Positions 55,026 to 64,000 of a DNA stretch of 64,000 bases are shown piece after piece; the stretch's first letter is position 1; every line of letters starts with the position of its first letter. Made by a program: the position numbers and the translations under genes. Source of the stretch: Costertonia aggregata (GTDB lineage: Bacteria; Bacteroidota; Bacteroidia; Flavobacteriales; Flavobacteriaceae); assembly GCF_013402795.1 (NCBI RefSeq), contig NZ_CP058595.1, positions 3,846,335 through 3,910,334 on the forward strand, written 5' to 3'. Below the pieces are notes generated by a model, which saw only the letters and a program-made list of their open reading frames with translations, made no database searches and had not been told where the DNA came from.

Positions 55026-55856
55026 CTAAATCAATTCTATCCCTTTTTCTGTAATCTTAATCTTACGCTCTCTATAAAGTGTGCCAATACCCTTTTTAAA
55101 CGTTTTTTTACTCATTTGAAATATTTGCCTAATTTCTTCTGGGTCAGACTTGTCGTTAAAGCCCAAAAAACCGTTTGAGCTTACCAACTCGTCATATATT
55201 TTCTGAGCGGTTGGCTCCAGCACCAATTGCCCAATGGGCTGTAAGGAAACATCGATTTTATTATCAGGTCTTATATTTTTAATATAGCCTTTTACAGTGT
55301 CCCCTACTGCAATAGGTTTGAAAATAGTATCAAAAAAAATCAATCCTTTGTGCTTTTTGTTGATGATTACTTCCCAACCCAAATCCGTTTTTCGGGAAAC
55401 CCATAAATCGACTTCCTCGTGAATTCGTACTGTTATGTTTTGGTTACTTAAAAACTTATCCAATTTATTGGATGCCAATAATCTAAAGGAAATTTCGTCC
55501 AAATAGCAATACACCAGGTAATACTGCCCTTCTTGCATCGTCAATCGTTGTTCTTTGAAAGGCACTAGCAGTTGTTTCTCCAGTCCCCAATCCAAAAAAG
55601 CGCCATAATTATTAACTTCGGCTACTTTCAAGAAACCAAAATCATTCCTTTTGATTTTCGGGGTCAGCGTGGTGGCAACGGGTCTTTCCTCATGATCCAA
55701 GTAGCAGAAAATTCTGATGTCATCATTGATCTCATACGATTCAGGTACGTATTTATTGGGTAGCAATACCTCATTACCTTCATCATCCTCTAAAAAAAGA
55801 CCGACACTTGTACTCCTTTCAATACGTAGTGTATTATAGTTTCCTAATTCTATCAT
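55026..55856 (-). CDS. S1-like RNA-binding protein (CvfB family)
   Basis: This 276-aa protein has tandem OB/S1-like folds (about 65-120 with FGFLKVAEVNNYGAFLDWG, and about 140-210 with GDTVKGYIKNIRPDNKIDVS) and a C-terminal winged helix (about 225-276, SDPEEIRQIFQMSKKTFKKG). This is the CvfB architecture. In S. aureus CvfB affects virulence gene expression; here its role is unknown. Confidence 0.9.
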   Translation of the reverse strand: MIELGNYNTLRIERSTSVGLFLEDDEGNEVLLPNKYVPESYEINDDIRIFCYLDHEERPVATTLTPKIKRNDFGFLKVAEVNNYGAFLDWGLEKQLLVPFKEQRLTMQEGQYYLVYCYLDEISFRLLASNKLDKFLSNQNITVRIHEEVDLWVSRKTDLGWEVIINKKHKGLIFFDTIFKPIAVGDTVKGYIKNIRPDNKIDVSLQPIGQLVLEPTAQKIYDELVSSNGFLGFNDKSDPEEIRQIFQMSKKTFKKGIGTLYRERKIKITEKGIELI

Positions 55857-55887
55857 GCAACAAAGTTAGTTTTAAAAAACGGGTATA

Positions 55888-55917
55888 AAAAAACCGTTCT
55901 ATGGCAGAACGGCTTTT
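55888..55917 (-). terminator. Terminator of the DUF2853 gene
   Basis: CCGTTCT and AGAACGG (55894-55900 with 55906-55912) form the stem; on the minus strand it is followed by a run of seven T. It separates the men genes upstream from the CvfB gene. Confidence 0.8.
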
Positions 55918-55937
55918 TGTTTTTTTGTTTACGATTA

Positions 55938-56282
55938 CTAGTTGTAAACAGATTCTTTTCCAAAATGTTTGGCCAGCATGTAGTAAATTACGGCCCTATG
56001 TTTATTTCTCTCAGACGCGCCATACTTCTCTACCACACTTTTAATGGCCTCCATTAGCTGAGGACCATCGGAAAGGCCCAACTTTTTTATGAGAAAATTG
56101 TTTTTGACCGTTTCCAGTTCCGCATCGTCACTACCGGACACTTTGGATGCATCTAAATTGTAGATGGCAGGGCCTAAACCAATGGCAACTTTGGTAAGCA
56201 GGTCTTTATCCGGTGTATCTCCAAATTTATCCTTTATATCCGCTACATACTTTTCAATTAATTCATCTCTTTTACTGCTCAT
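55938..56282 (-). CDS. DUF2853 family protein
   Basis: This 114-aa soluble helical protein starts MSSKRDELIEKYVADIK and has GLGPAIYNLDASKVSGSD and KHRAVIYYMLAKHFGKE, the known DUF2853 pattern. Function is unknown. It follows menD by 33 bp and is probably in the men transcript. Confidence 0.9.
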   Translation of the reverse strand: MSSKRDELIEKYVADIKDKFGDTPDKDLLTKVAIGLGPAIYNLDASKVSGSDDAELETVKNNFLIKKLGLSDGPQLMEAIKSVVEKYGASERNKHRAVIYYMLAKHFGKESVYN

Positions 56283-56315
56283 AATTTTGTGTTCTTGTTA
56301 ATGGTTTATAATATT

Positions 56316-58064
56316 CTAAGATATAAAATCGAAATAACCGAGCAAAATTTTGTTGTTCAATAATCTAGGTGTGTTTATCTCCAAAACTTTTGGTCTCGCC
56401 GAATCTTCGTAAAAGTTCGCCAACGCAAGTTTTAAACCATGCGCTGTATGCGCCTTAGTATATTCCAAGTCATACATTTTACAAAGGTGTTCCGCGGAAA
56501 GCCCATGCTTGGTTTCAAAAAAAGTTTCAAAATTCTCACTATCCTCCTTGCCTGGTAAAATCCTGAAAATTCCTCCACCTGAATTGTTGATCACGATAAT
56601 CCTAAAATCCGGTCTCATGTACTTATTCCATAGAGCATTGCTGTCATAAAAAAAACTCAAATCCCCCGTTATCAAAAGCGTTGGGGCTTTATTGAAAATA
56701 GAGCATCCAATAGCTGTGGATGTACTCCCATCAATACCACTGGTGCCCCTATTACAAAAAACATGCAACGAAGCTTTTATATGAAACAGCTGCGCATAGC
56801 GTACCGTAGAACTATTGGCCAATTGCAATTGATAGCCCTCAGGAATGGTTTTGGTGATATGCGCAAAGGCAAGCATATCGGTAAACGGGATTTCTTTTAG
56901 GTACTGCTCACGTTTTGTTTCATAATTGGCCTTTACCTTGGACCAGTATGGATAGTAATCGCTTTCTACATGTTTGGAATCTCTTAAAAATTCAATAAGA
57001 AACGTATTTATATTATGTTTAAAATGTTGGGATAAACAAAAAAAGGTATCGTATGCTTTCCTTTCGTCTACGTGCCAATGGTGTTTTGGCGTGAACTCAC
57101 GCAAAAAGGCTTTTATTTTTTTTGAGACAACAAGCCCACCAAAGGTTAGCAGTATATCCGGTCGTAATCGCTCGAACAATATTTTATTATCACTGGATTT
57201 TTCAATGGGAGCGATAATACTGTCGATGCTGGAAAAGAAATTCGGATGATGCAGGTTTGACGTGGTCTCTTCCATTACAATGACCGAAGGGTCGTTGGCC
57301 AATATATCCAATAATTCTTGGTCGACCATATTAGGGTGGTTAACACCTACCAGAACCATTTTTCGTTTGGAAGCGTTCCAAATATCCCTAAAGCCTTCCA
57401 CATTCAAAACATCATGTTCAACATGCTCTATGGCTACAATGGGTGAAGTTGTTGGATTATCGACCGTATTGTACAGTGGCTCCTCAAAAGGAACGTTTAT
57501 ATGTACAGGTGCACTTTTGTCATATACAATTCCGAAAGCGGTATTTAATTCGGAATCATTGTATCGCTGTATGTTTTGCTGAATTTCTTTTATGCTATCG
57601 TTTCCCAAAATTTCCGGTACATAGCGCTTTATTCTGTCTGTGGCATGGGAAACATCTTGTTTTAGATTGGCGGAGTACCCGATATGGCGTGCAAACACAT
57701 TATCCTGTCGAATGGTTTGGCCATCACCTACATCAATCTTATAAAAAGGACGGTCTGCCGAAATGATAATTATCGGGATGTCGCTATAGAATGCCTCTGA
57801 TACAGCAGGGTAATAATTCAAAAGTGCACTCCCAGATGTACATACCACAACAACTGGCTGTTTTTGATTCTGTGCCATCCCTAGGGCAAAAAAGGCGGCG
57901 CAACGTTCATCGACAATACTGAAACAATTAAAAAAAGGGTCTTCGGTAAAACTTATTGTTAACGGGGCATTTCTTGAGCCAGGGGAAATCACTATATTTT
58001 TTATTCCCCTTTGTTTGCAATGGTAAACAACGGTTTGCGCAACGGGAATGGTGGAGTGCTTCAT
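56316..58064 (-). CDS. menD: SEPHCHC synthase (MenD)
   Basis: ATG at 58064 (MKHSTIPVAQTVVYHCKQRG) is preferred over the longer frame to 58085; product 582 aa. ThDP-dependent enzyme that joins isochorismate and 2-oxoglutarate. ISPGSRNAPLTISF and FFALGMAQ are the N-terminal signature; the ThDP-binding GDLSFFYDSNALWN (GD then N) is near the C-terminus. Operon: thioesterase, menF, menD, DUF2853. Confidence 0.95.
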   Translation of the reverse strand: MKHSTIPVAQTVVYHCKQRGIKNIVISPGSRNAPLTISFTEDPFFNCFSIVDERCAAFFALGMAQNQKQPVVVVCTSGSALLNYYPAVSEAFYSDIPIIIISADRPFYKIDVGDGQTIRQDNVFARHIGYSANLKQDVSHATDRIKRYVPEILGNDSIKEIQQNIQRYNDSELNTAFGIVYDKSAPVHINVPFEEPLYNTVDNPTTSPIVAIEHVEHDVLNVEGFRDIWNASKRKMVLVGVNHPNMVDQELLDILANDPSVIVMEETTSNLHHPNFFSSIDSIIAPIEKSSDNKILFERLRPDILLTFGGLVVSKKIKAFLREFTPKHHWHVDERKAYDTFFCLSQHFKHNINTFLIEFLRDSKHVESDYYPYWSKVKANYETKREQYLKEIPFTDMLAFAHITKTIPEGYQLQLANSSTVRYAQLFHIKASLHVFCNRGTSGIDGSTSTAIGCSIFNKAPTLLITGDLSFFYDSNALWNKYMRPDFRIIVINNSGGGIFRILPGKEDSENFETFFETKHGLSAEHLCKMYDLEYTKAHTAHGLKLALANFYEDSARPKVLEINTPRLLNNKILLGYFDFIS

Positions 58065-58117
58065 TGCTACAAAAATACAAACCAACCTTATCTTAATCCA
58101 ATTCTTTTATGGTTTTC

Positions 58118-59221
58118 TTATGTGATGATATCCAACATTGTTCTGCTCTTATTTACAGTCTCCTCCCACTCTTTCTCAGGTATAGAATCTTTGGTGATAC
58201 CACCTCCTACATAAATATGGGCCGCATTATCTTTTAGCTGCATACAACGAAGGTTTACGTACAGTTCAGTAGTTTTTTTCAGAAATCGATAGGCCTTGTG
58301 TTCGGTATTCTTTCCCACAGTCCTATTCCGTTCTTTTTTCATATTGAGTTCTCCCAAAAAACCGGTATAGTATTCCCTATGATAATTTTCATTTTTTAAA
58401 ATGAAGGCTTTTGAAGGCCTTTTTGGCATACCGCAAACCGCAGGTGTAGGATGTATTTTACTGATGATTTCGTTTAATTTACCAGAAACTATTTTAGATG
58501 TAACCTTTGTTTTTAAATGCATAAGGTTACCCGCCTTTATGCATCGCACATCTGAAATTTGAATGGCCGAGACCGCACCCGAGATGGCCTCGACAATGTA
58601 ATCGGTCACCAGTTGCTGTTCTTCTTTTTCCTTTTGTCCCCAATGGGGGTTCAAATCACCAGTAAAAAGCTGAGTTCCCGCCAAGGAGTTTGTGGTAAGG
58701 GTATCGTTTTCGATTTTTATCAAAGTCTCAGGGGTAGCTCCCAACCACAATCCAATCTTTGGGTGATACCACAAATAACAAAACGCAGCCGAATAATTGT
58801 TCAGTAACCTTTGAAAAATAGTTACTGGTGGAGCCTTGTAGGTAGTTTGAAGCACGCGGGAAAGAACAACCTTTTTAAAATCCCCCTTTTTTATGGCTTG
58901 AATACCCTTTTTGATCAATTGTATGTGAAATTCCTCATCTTTATCAGAATAAGGCGTATTTTTCAACTTTAGGGTTTTCTCTTCCACATTTACCCTATAT
59001 GTGCTTGAGTACGTTTCGTCGGGATATATTAAGATTGCTGCATCGCTGGACTCAAAAGGCGATAAAACAAAGCCCGTTTCTGCATAGTCCACTACCTTAT
59101 GTGTATGGTCATTATGTTGAAACACTGCCTTGACCTCATTATCTTCTGGCTTTCTGTAGACCACAAAAGGCAAATTATTATGGTATTGCTCTTCTATTTT
59201 TTTCAAGAAATCAGAAAACAT
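58118..59221 (-). CDS. menF: Isochorismate synthase (MenF)
   Basis: This 367-aa chorismate-binding enzyme converts chorismate to isochorismate. The C-terminal catalytic domain shows VVLSRVLQTTY, LWLGATPETLI, SLAGTQLF, HPTPAVCGMPKRPS and REYYTGFLGE, with a C-terminal Tyr/Gly region (HIYVGGGITKDSIPEKEW). The length is shorter than E. coli MenF at the N-terminus. It is separated by a single base from the thioesterase upstream. Confidence 0.94.
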   Translation of the reverse strand: MFSDFLKKIEEQYHNNLPFVVYRKPEDNEVKAVFQHNDHTHKVVDYAETGFVLSPFESSDAAILIYPDETYSSTYRVNVEEKTLKLKNTPYSDKDEEFHIQLIKKGIQAIKKGDFKKVVLSRVLQTTYKAPPVTIFQRLLNNYSAAFCYLWYHPKIGLWLGATPETLIKIENDTLTTNSLAGTQLFTGDLNPHWGQKEKEEQQLVTDYIVEAISGAVSAIQISDVRCIKAGNLMHLKTKVTSKIVSGKLNEIISKIHPTPAVCGMPKRPSKAFILKNENYHREYYTGFLGELNMKKERNRTVGKNTEHKAYRFLKKTTELYVNLRCMQLKDNAAHIYVGGGITKDSIPEKEWEETVNKSRTMLDIIT

Positions 59222-59222
59222 A

Positions 59223-59585
59223 TCACTTTCGAGGTAAAGAAATTGTGGTTAGCTTACAAAGTGAAATCAAATTATCTTCCGCGTCGGTAATATGTATGTT
59301 CCAGAGCTGTGTGGTCCTACCTTTGTGTACAATCGTGGCTTTTGCGAAAACTTCACCTTCTTTAATACTTTTTACATGGTTCGCCGAAATTTCAAGACCT
59401 CTTACGAAGAATTTTTGCGCATCCAAAAAAATATAGGATGCGGCACTGCCTACACTTTCGGCCAAAGCGACCGTGGCCCCTCCATGTAGAACTCCATCAG
59501 GCTGGTACACTTTAGAGGTCACTGGCATTTTTGCCGTCAAATAGTTCTCACCAACATCAATATACTCAATATCCAAAGTTTCCAT
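59223..59585 (-). CDS. PaaI-type hotdog thioesterase; candidate DHNA-CoA thioesterase
   Basis: This 120-aa protein has a hotdog fold. The PaaI/MenI-type motif GVLHGGATVALAESVGSAAS holds the catalytic Glu (AES), with QPDGVLHGG before it. One base separates it from menF, so it is translated with the menaquinone enzymes. In relatives that lack MenI by name, a hotdog thioesterase in the men operon may cleave DHNA-CoA; this is inference. Confidence 0.86.
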   Translation of the reverse strand: METLDIEYIDVGENYLTAKMPVTSKVYQPDGVLHGGATVALAESVGSAASYIFLDAQKFFVRGLEISANHVKSIKEGEVFAKATIVHKGRTTQLWNIHITDAEDNLISLCKLTTISLPRK

Positions 59586-59716
59586 TAAGGTATTTTTACA
59601 CGTTTCATTACATACTTCAGGATTTTCGCTTTGTATTCGTTCATTATCTTTTATTTTCTGTAAAATTACGGATTAGTTCATATAACATAAGACTTTCCCT
59701 TATTTTAGATGTAACT

Positions 59717-60370
59717 ATGAACAAACAAGAAAAACGGGTTACCTATACAACGGTTAACATTTACGAAAGCCTAAACACATTAACTCCAAAAACTAAAAAA
59801 TGTATGGGTAGTACTACACGGTATCGGGTTTTTAAGTAGATATTTTCTCAAATATTTTGACGAACTACCTGTGGAAGAGAATTATATCATAGCACCGCAG
59901 GCCCCTTCTAAATATTATTTGAAAAACGATTACAAACATGTCGGCGCCAGTTGGTTGACCAAAGAAAATACTGTTTTGGAAACCAAAAACGTAGTTTCAT
60001 ATTTGGATGCCGTATTGCGCTCCGAAAATATTCCGGATAACATAAATTTAATTGTTTTTGGATTCTCGCAGGGAGTATCTATCGCTATGCGGTGGGTAGC
60101 AAAACGACAGTTAAAATGTTCAAAACTGATTTTATATGCCGGTGTAATACCCAATGAACTCAGCCCGAAGAATTTTGATTTTTTGAGTGAAAATGAAACC
60201 GACGTTCACATAATCAATCGGAAATAAGGACGAATTTCTCACGAACAAAGACTAAAGACAGAATCAAAAAAAATCGAGACACTTTTTAAAGGAAAAGCCA
60301 TTAGCACTGTTTTGATGGAGGACACGAATTGAAAAAAGAAATTATAAATACTTGGTATGATCGATACTGA
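59717..60370 (+). pseudogene. Alpha/beta hydrolase (phospholipase/carboxylesterase type), frameshifted
   Basis: ATG at 59717. Corrected for at least four indels, the product is a serine esterase with LHGIGFLSRYFLKYFDELP (oxyanion region), FGFSQGVS (nucleophile elbow, G-x-S-x-G) and a C-terminal GGHELKK holding the catalytic His. Indels: one extra A in an A-run near 59800; an extra C near 60220; a missing G near 60244; a missing T near 60315. Such density in one gene suggests sequencing error more than decay. It is the first gene in a 4.3-kb stretch with this problem. Confidence 0.75.
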
Positions 60371-60376
60371 ATAATT

Positions 60377-60996
60377 TTGGAAAATGAACTGGTAAGATTA
60401 GAACCGCTGCAACCTGAATCATTGGGAAGATTGTGGCCCGTTGCACAGCAGGTTGATCTATATCAATTTGGATCTAATGATGTTTCTACCCAAGTAAAAT
60501 TGAAAAATTACATCAAAATAGCTTTGCATGAGAAGTCGGTTGAAAAATCGATACCTTTTTAATCGTGAACAAACAGACAAAAAACGTTGTGGCAGTACCC
60601 GCTTTGGTTTGATAGATACTACCCATAAAGTGTTGCATATTGGATGGACATGGATAGCACCGGAAACCCGTGGAACAGGTTTTAACCATCAAATGAAATT
60701 TTAATGCTACGTCATGCTTTTGAAACACTACTTTTTGAAAAAGTCGAATTTCGTATTGACGAGCGTAATACGCGCTCTAGAAAAGCAGTTGAAAAATTAG
60801 GAGCGACCTTAGAAGGTATTTTGCGAAAAATGTAATCACCAAAAGTGATTTTAGAAGAAGTTCCTGTTGTTATGGCATATTGAAAGAAGAATGGAAGCAT
60901 AAAATCAAATCTGTTTTGACTATTCCTCAGAGGCGTCAATACCATCCCCATAATATAGTATTCTACGAGTGGTATATGCATTATCCGGAGTTATGA
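60377..60996 (+). pseudogene. GNAT acetyltransferase (RimJ/RimL-like), frameshifted
   Basis: The frame begins at a TTG (60377, LENELVRLEPLQPESLGRLW); a normal ATG may have been lost to an indel. Corrected for at least four missing bases (T-run near 60557, G near 60592, T-run near 60701, A-run near 60831), the product reads as a protein N-acetyltransferase with GSTRFGLIDTTHKVLHIGW, ETRGTG (acetyl-CoA motif), and RIDERNTRSRKAVEKLGATLEG. It converges on the next gene, whose stop overlaps it. Confidence 0.72.
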
Positions 60997-61849
60997 TTGC
61001 TTTACCCAATTACCGCTATCACTGGCGTCATATTGATAGATATACTCTTGAACAGATTCCGTTACATCGGTTTTGGTTTATCGAAGATACTTTGCCTTTT
61101 TCGTTATAGGTATAGCTCAATGTTTTTTGTGGTACAAACTGTTTCTTGACCTCATTGTAAATAAAACTTATTTTTGAGGTAAGCCTATCGTTTTCAAAAA
61201 TTTCCTCGGTTGCGTTTTGTGGCTCCCCTTCCAAAAAGTTCTTGGTCAAAACTATTTTTGTTTAGTCTTGTCCTTTTTTGTTTTTTTTGAGGTGCGAACA
61301 GATTTCTGAATAACTCCGTTCAACATATATTTAACGGTCGCTTCTCCCTTGTAATCCGTATACTCTACAACTGTTCATCAATACCTTGGTTATTGGTTTT
61401 TTGATTCTTACGAGTTTTCCTTCAGTGTCGAACACATAGTCGTACTGTCCCAAAAAATCCTTGTTGTAGGATATTATTTTTTCAGTCACTTTTCTACTGC
61501 CGTGGTATCTATTTCATATGTATGGGCAATTGAGGTTTGTCTATCAAATTTTCCATCACGATAATTTCTATGCGTTTTTCGATAAGGGCATCGGCTTCAT
61601 ACGTATATTGGGAAATATCGTAGTCAGATTCTATATCTGGTAATCGACTTGGTTAAAAAACCTTTTTGTTAAAGTTGAATTCTTCCCTGCCATAATCTGT
61701 AATGACCAAACAGGTCTTCACATTACCCTCTAAATCAAAATCAGACACCCTAAAAACCTTCAGTTCTTGGGAATACCCATATTACCGGCAAGCACGGTCA
61801 AAATGCTTGTTAAGATGGATGCTAAAAATGGGAAGTAGTTTTTTATCAT
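60991..61849 (-). pseudogene. Secreted hypothetical protein (YD/RHS-like pattern), frameshifted
   Basis: ATG at 61849 starts a signal-like segment (MIKNYFPFLASILTSILTVL). Reading across several indels gives repeated short segments such as DYDISQYTYEADALIEKRIE, IISYNKDFLGQYDYVFDTEG and LSYTYNEKGKVSS, a YD-repeat-like pattern of tyrosine-aspartate or tyrosine-asparagine blocks. At least six interruptions are visible. Function unknown. It is convergent with the GNAT gene and follows dnaK on the same strand. Confidence 0.55.
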
Positions 61850-61904
61850 ATGGACAAATTTACTTTTTAATGATTCAACCAAAATAAAAGATATGGCAAA
61901 AAAT

Positions 61905-61934
61905 AAAAAGGAGCGGTAAATACCGCTCCTTTTT
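61905..61934. terminator. Terminator of dnaK
   Basis: GGAGCGGTA and TACCGCTCC (61910-61918 with 61921-61929) form the stem with A- and T-runs on each side. Confidence 0.85.
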
Positions 61935-61955
61935 CGATGTTATGTTTATATGATA

Positions 61956-63851
61956 TTACTTGACTTCCTCGAAATCAACGTCTTCAACATTGTCACCTTC
62001 AGATGTTCCCGAGTCAGCGGTAGCATCAGCTTCTGGAGCTCCACCAGCTTGTTGTGCTTCGGCTTGTGCCTTGTACATTTCTTCGGAAGCTACTTTCCAA
62101 GCTTCGTTGATTTTATCCAAAGCCGGCGTTATCACAGCCAAATCTTTGGTTTCATAAGCTGTTTTCAATTCTGCCAAAGCATCTTCGATAGGCTTTTTCT
62201 TATCTTCCGATAATTTATCGCCAATTCGCTCAATTGCTTTTCGGTCTGGAAAATCATTCCGTCGGCTTCGTTAAGCTTATCTGCTGTTTCTTTCGCTTTT
62301 TGTCGGCTTCGGCATTTGCTTCCGCTTCGGCCTTCATTTTTTTGATTTCTTCTTCCGTTAACCCGGATGAAGCCTCAATACGAATGTCTTGGGATTTGTT
62401 GGTCGCCTTGTCCGTGGCCGATACCTTGATGATACCGTTCGCATCAATATCAAAAGTCACTTCAATTTGAGGTGTGCCTCTTGGAGCAGGTGGATGCCAT
62501 CCAAATGAAAACGTCCTATGGTCTTATTTGTCCGCTGCCATTGGCCTCTCCCCTTGCAATACATGAATCTCGACCGAAGGCTGATTATCGGCAGCCGTAG
62601 AGAATACCTGTGATTTTTGTAGATGGTGGTATTGGCTTCTATCAACTTGGTCATAACGCTTCCCATAGTTTCGATTCCGAGGGAAAGTGGTGTTACGTCC
62701 AATAATAGTACATCTTTACATCTCCTGTTAAAACTCCACCTTGTATTGCGGCTCCCACGGCAACAACCTCATCGGGATTCACCCCTTTTGACGGTTTTTT
62801 ACCGAAGAATTTTTCAACAGCTTCCTGTACCGCAGGGATTCTTGTGGAACCACCTACCAAAATGATCTCGTCGATATCACTTTTGGAAAGTCCTGCCGAT
62901 TTCAGCGCGTGTTTCGCAAGGTTCAATAGTTCTTTTTACCAAATCATCAATCAATTGATTGAATTTTGCCAAAGTCAGTGTACGTACCAAGTGTTTGGGT
63001 CCGGTAGCTGGCCGTAACATATGGTAGATTGATTTCGGTCTGCGCGGAAGAGGATAGCTCGATTTTAGCCTTTTCAGCAGCTTCGCGTAAACGTTGCAGA
63101 GCCATGGCATCATCACGCAAATCAATACTTTCATCCTTTTTAAACTCATCGGCCAACCAATCGATAATCTTTTGGTCAACGTCATCGCCACCAAATGCGT
63201 ATCGCCATCGGTAGCCAACACTTCAAATACACCATCACCCAATTCCAAAATGGAAACATCATGTGTACCACCACCAAAGTCGAAAACCACTATTTTTTGG
63301 TCGGTATCTTTCTTGTCCATACCATAAGCCAAAGATGCAGCGTAGGCTCGTTGATGATTCTCTCAACGGTCAATCCTGCAATCTCGCCAGCTTCTTTGTA
63401 GCCTGCCTTTGTGCATCGTTAAAGTAAGCGGGTACGGTAATCACAGCTCTAGTGACGTCTTGCCCTAGATAATCCTCCGCTGTTTTCTTCATTTTCTGAA
63501 GAATCATGGCAGAAAGTTCCTGCGGTGTGTACAAACGCCCTTCAATGTCTACACGTGGGGTGTCATTATCACCTTTGACTACTTTGTAGGGTACTCGCTC
63601 CGCTTCTTTGCTGGATTCGGAAAACTTGTTCCCCATAAACCTTTTTATGGAGTATATGGTTTTATTCGGATTTGTAACCGCTTGTCTTTTTGCCGGGTCA
63701 CCTACCTTTATCTCTCCGCCTTCTACGAAAGCGATGACAGACGGCGTTGTTCTTTTTCCTTCAGCATTTGGGATTACTACTGGCTCGTTACCTTCCATTA
63801 CGGAGACACAGGAGTTGGTAGTACCAAATCTATTCCTATAATTTTGCTCAT
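61956..63851 (-). pseudogene. dnaK: Molecular chaperone DnaK (Hsp70), reading frame broken by about 12 indels
   Basis: ATG at 63851 starts MSKIIGIDL and then shifts: the GTTN motif needs one more G near 63826. Corrected, all Hsp70 landmarks are present: [47 protein letters not shown] (ATPase end), and a C-terminal substrate domain ending GDNVEDVDFEEVK. Estimated length about 635 aa, as normal. Shifts occur near 63826, 63388, 63344, 63199, 63012, 62912, 62718, 62616, 62531, 62492, 62302 and 62222, mostly loss of one base in short homopolymers. The gene is otherwise highly conserved, so these are most likely sequence errors. Confidence 0.9.
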
Positions 63852-63896
63852 TCTATGTATTTTAAATATTAGTGCTTGTTTTAAATCCATTTTATA

Positions 63897-63941
63897 AATG
63901 ACAAACAATATGCCAAGCGACAAAAACTGACAGGATGTCAT
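63897..63941 (-). promoter_or_regulatory. dnaK promoter region: sigma-54-like element and TGACA/TGTCA inverted repeat
   Basis: On the minus strand, TGACATCCTGTCA (an inverted repeat with a 3-nt spacer) is followed by TGTCG, then TTGGCATATTGTTTGTC (63901-63916 core) and TATAA. TTGGCA-N3-TGTTTGT-NNTN-TATAA is shared with the element at 8596-8620. It precedes the dnaK ATG by about 45-50 bp. Confidence 0.55.
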
Positions 63942-64000
63942 TTTCTTAAATGTATATTATAAATGTATAGACCAATGAATAAAATTATAAATGTATCAAC

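Noticed and set aside
1..64000. CRISPR arrays, tRNA or rRNA genes, prophage or integrative element signs
   Set aside because: No regularly spaced repeats, no cloverleaf-forming sequence and no phage or integrase genes were recognised by reading.

Overview
The window looks like a chromosome segment of a marine-type member of the Flavobacteriaceae (Bacteroidetes). The evidence is a low-GC sequence, the Bacteroidetes-type -7 element TAnnTTTG upstream of several genes (uvrA, prfB, the YbaB gene), families typical of the group (DUF4834, CAL67264, DUF2853, YfhO, OMP_b-brl_3-type TonB receptors, CarboxypepD_reg-like secreted proteins) and a menaquinone pathway. No tRNA, rRNA, CRISPR, insertion sequence or prophage was seen.

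Layout. 0-5.4 kb: the start of a partial MBL hydrolase, a conserved 487-aa protein of unknown function, the peroxiredoxin bcp, an endonuclease III without Fe-S ligands, and a tandem duplication in which two near-identical ECF sigma factors are each followed by a paralogous 47-aa small ORF. 5.5-10 kb: uvrA and a secreted Arg/Ser-rich protein behind a sigma-54-like promoter. 10-15.5 kb: a tightly packed minus-strand operon for surface polysaccharide (DUF4834, YfhO, glycosyltransferase, flippase). 15.5-24.5 kb: a beta-barrel protein, a GNAT-like protein, a PLP enzyme pair that may make the sulfonolipid capnine, an S9 oligopeptidase, a YbaB protein, a YegP protein and threonine aldolase. 24.5-31.7 kb: a secreted zinc metalloprotease, prfB with its programmed frameshift, an ArsC-family protein, and a secreted basic protein coupled to a TonB-type receptor. 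31.7-40.6 kb: fumC and housekeeping genes including ettA and an acyl-CoA carboxylase beta subunit. 40.6-45.5 kb: exported proteins that carry CarboxypepD_reg or TonB-plug domains but no barrel, plus a secreted M24 peptidase. 45.6-59.6 kb: most of the menaquinone pathway (menE, menC, menA, menD, menF and a hotdog thioesterase). Interspersed with it are a CPBP protein, a two-component pair and small conserved genes. menB is absent from its expected neighbourhood.

59.7-63.9 kb: four consecutive genes (a serine hydrolase, a GNAT acetyltransferase, a secreted hypothetical protein and dnaK) are all broken by many single-base indels, mostly in homopolymers. Because dnaK is included, this looks like poor sequence quality near a contig end and not four real pseudogenes.

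Best candidates for something undescribed: the duplicated ECF-sigma/47-aa module; a promoter-like element shared almost base for base between dnaK and the Arg/Ser-rich secreted protein gene; the barrel-less plug-domain proteins; and the adjacent cysteine-synthase-like and oxoamine-synthase genes, which fit capnine biosynthesis. All functional assignments come from reading the sequence and remembered family features; no search was run.
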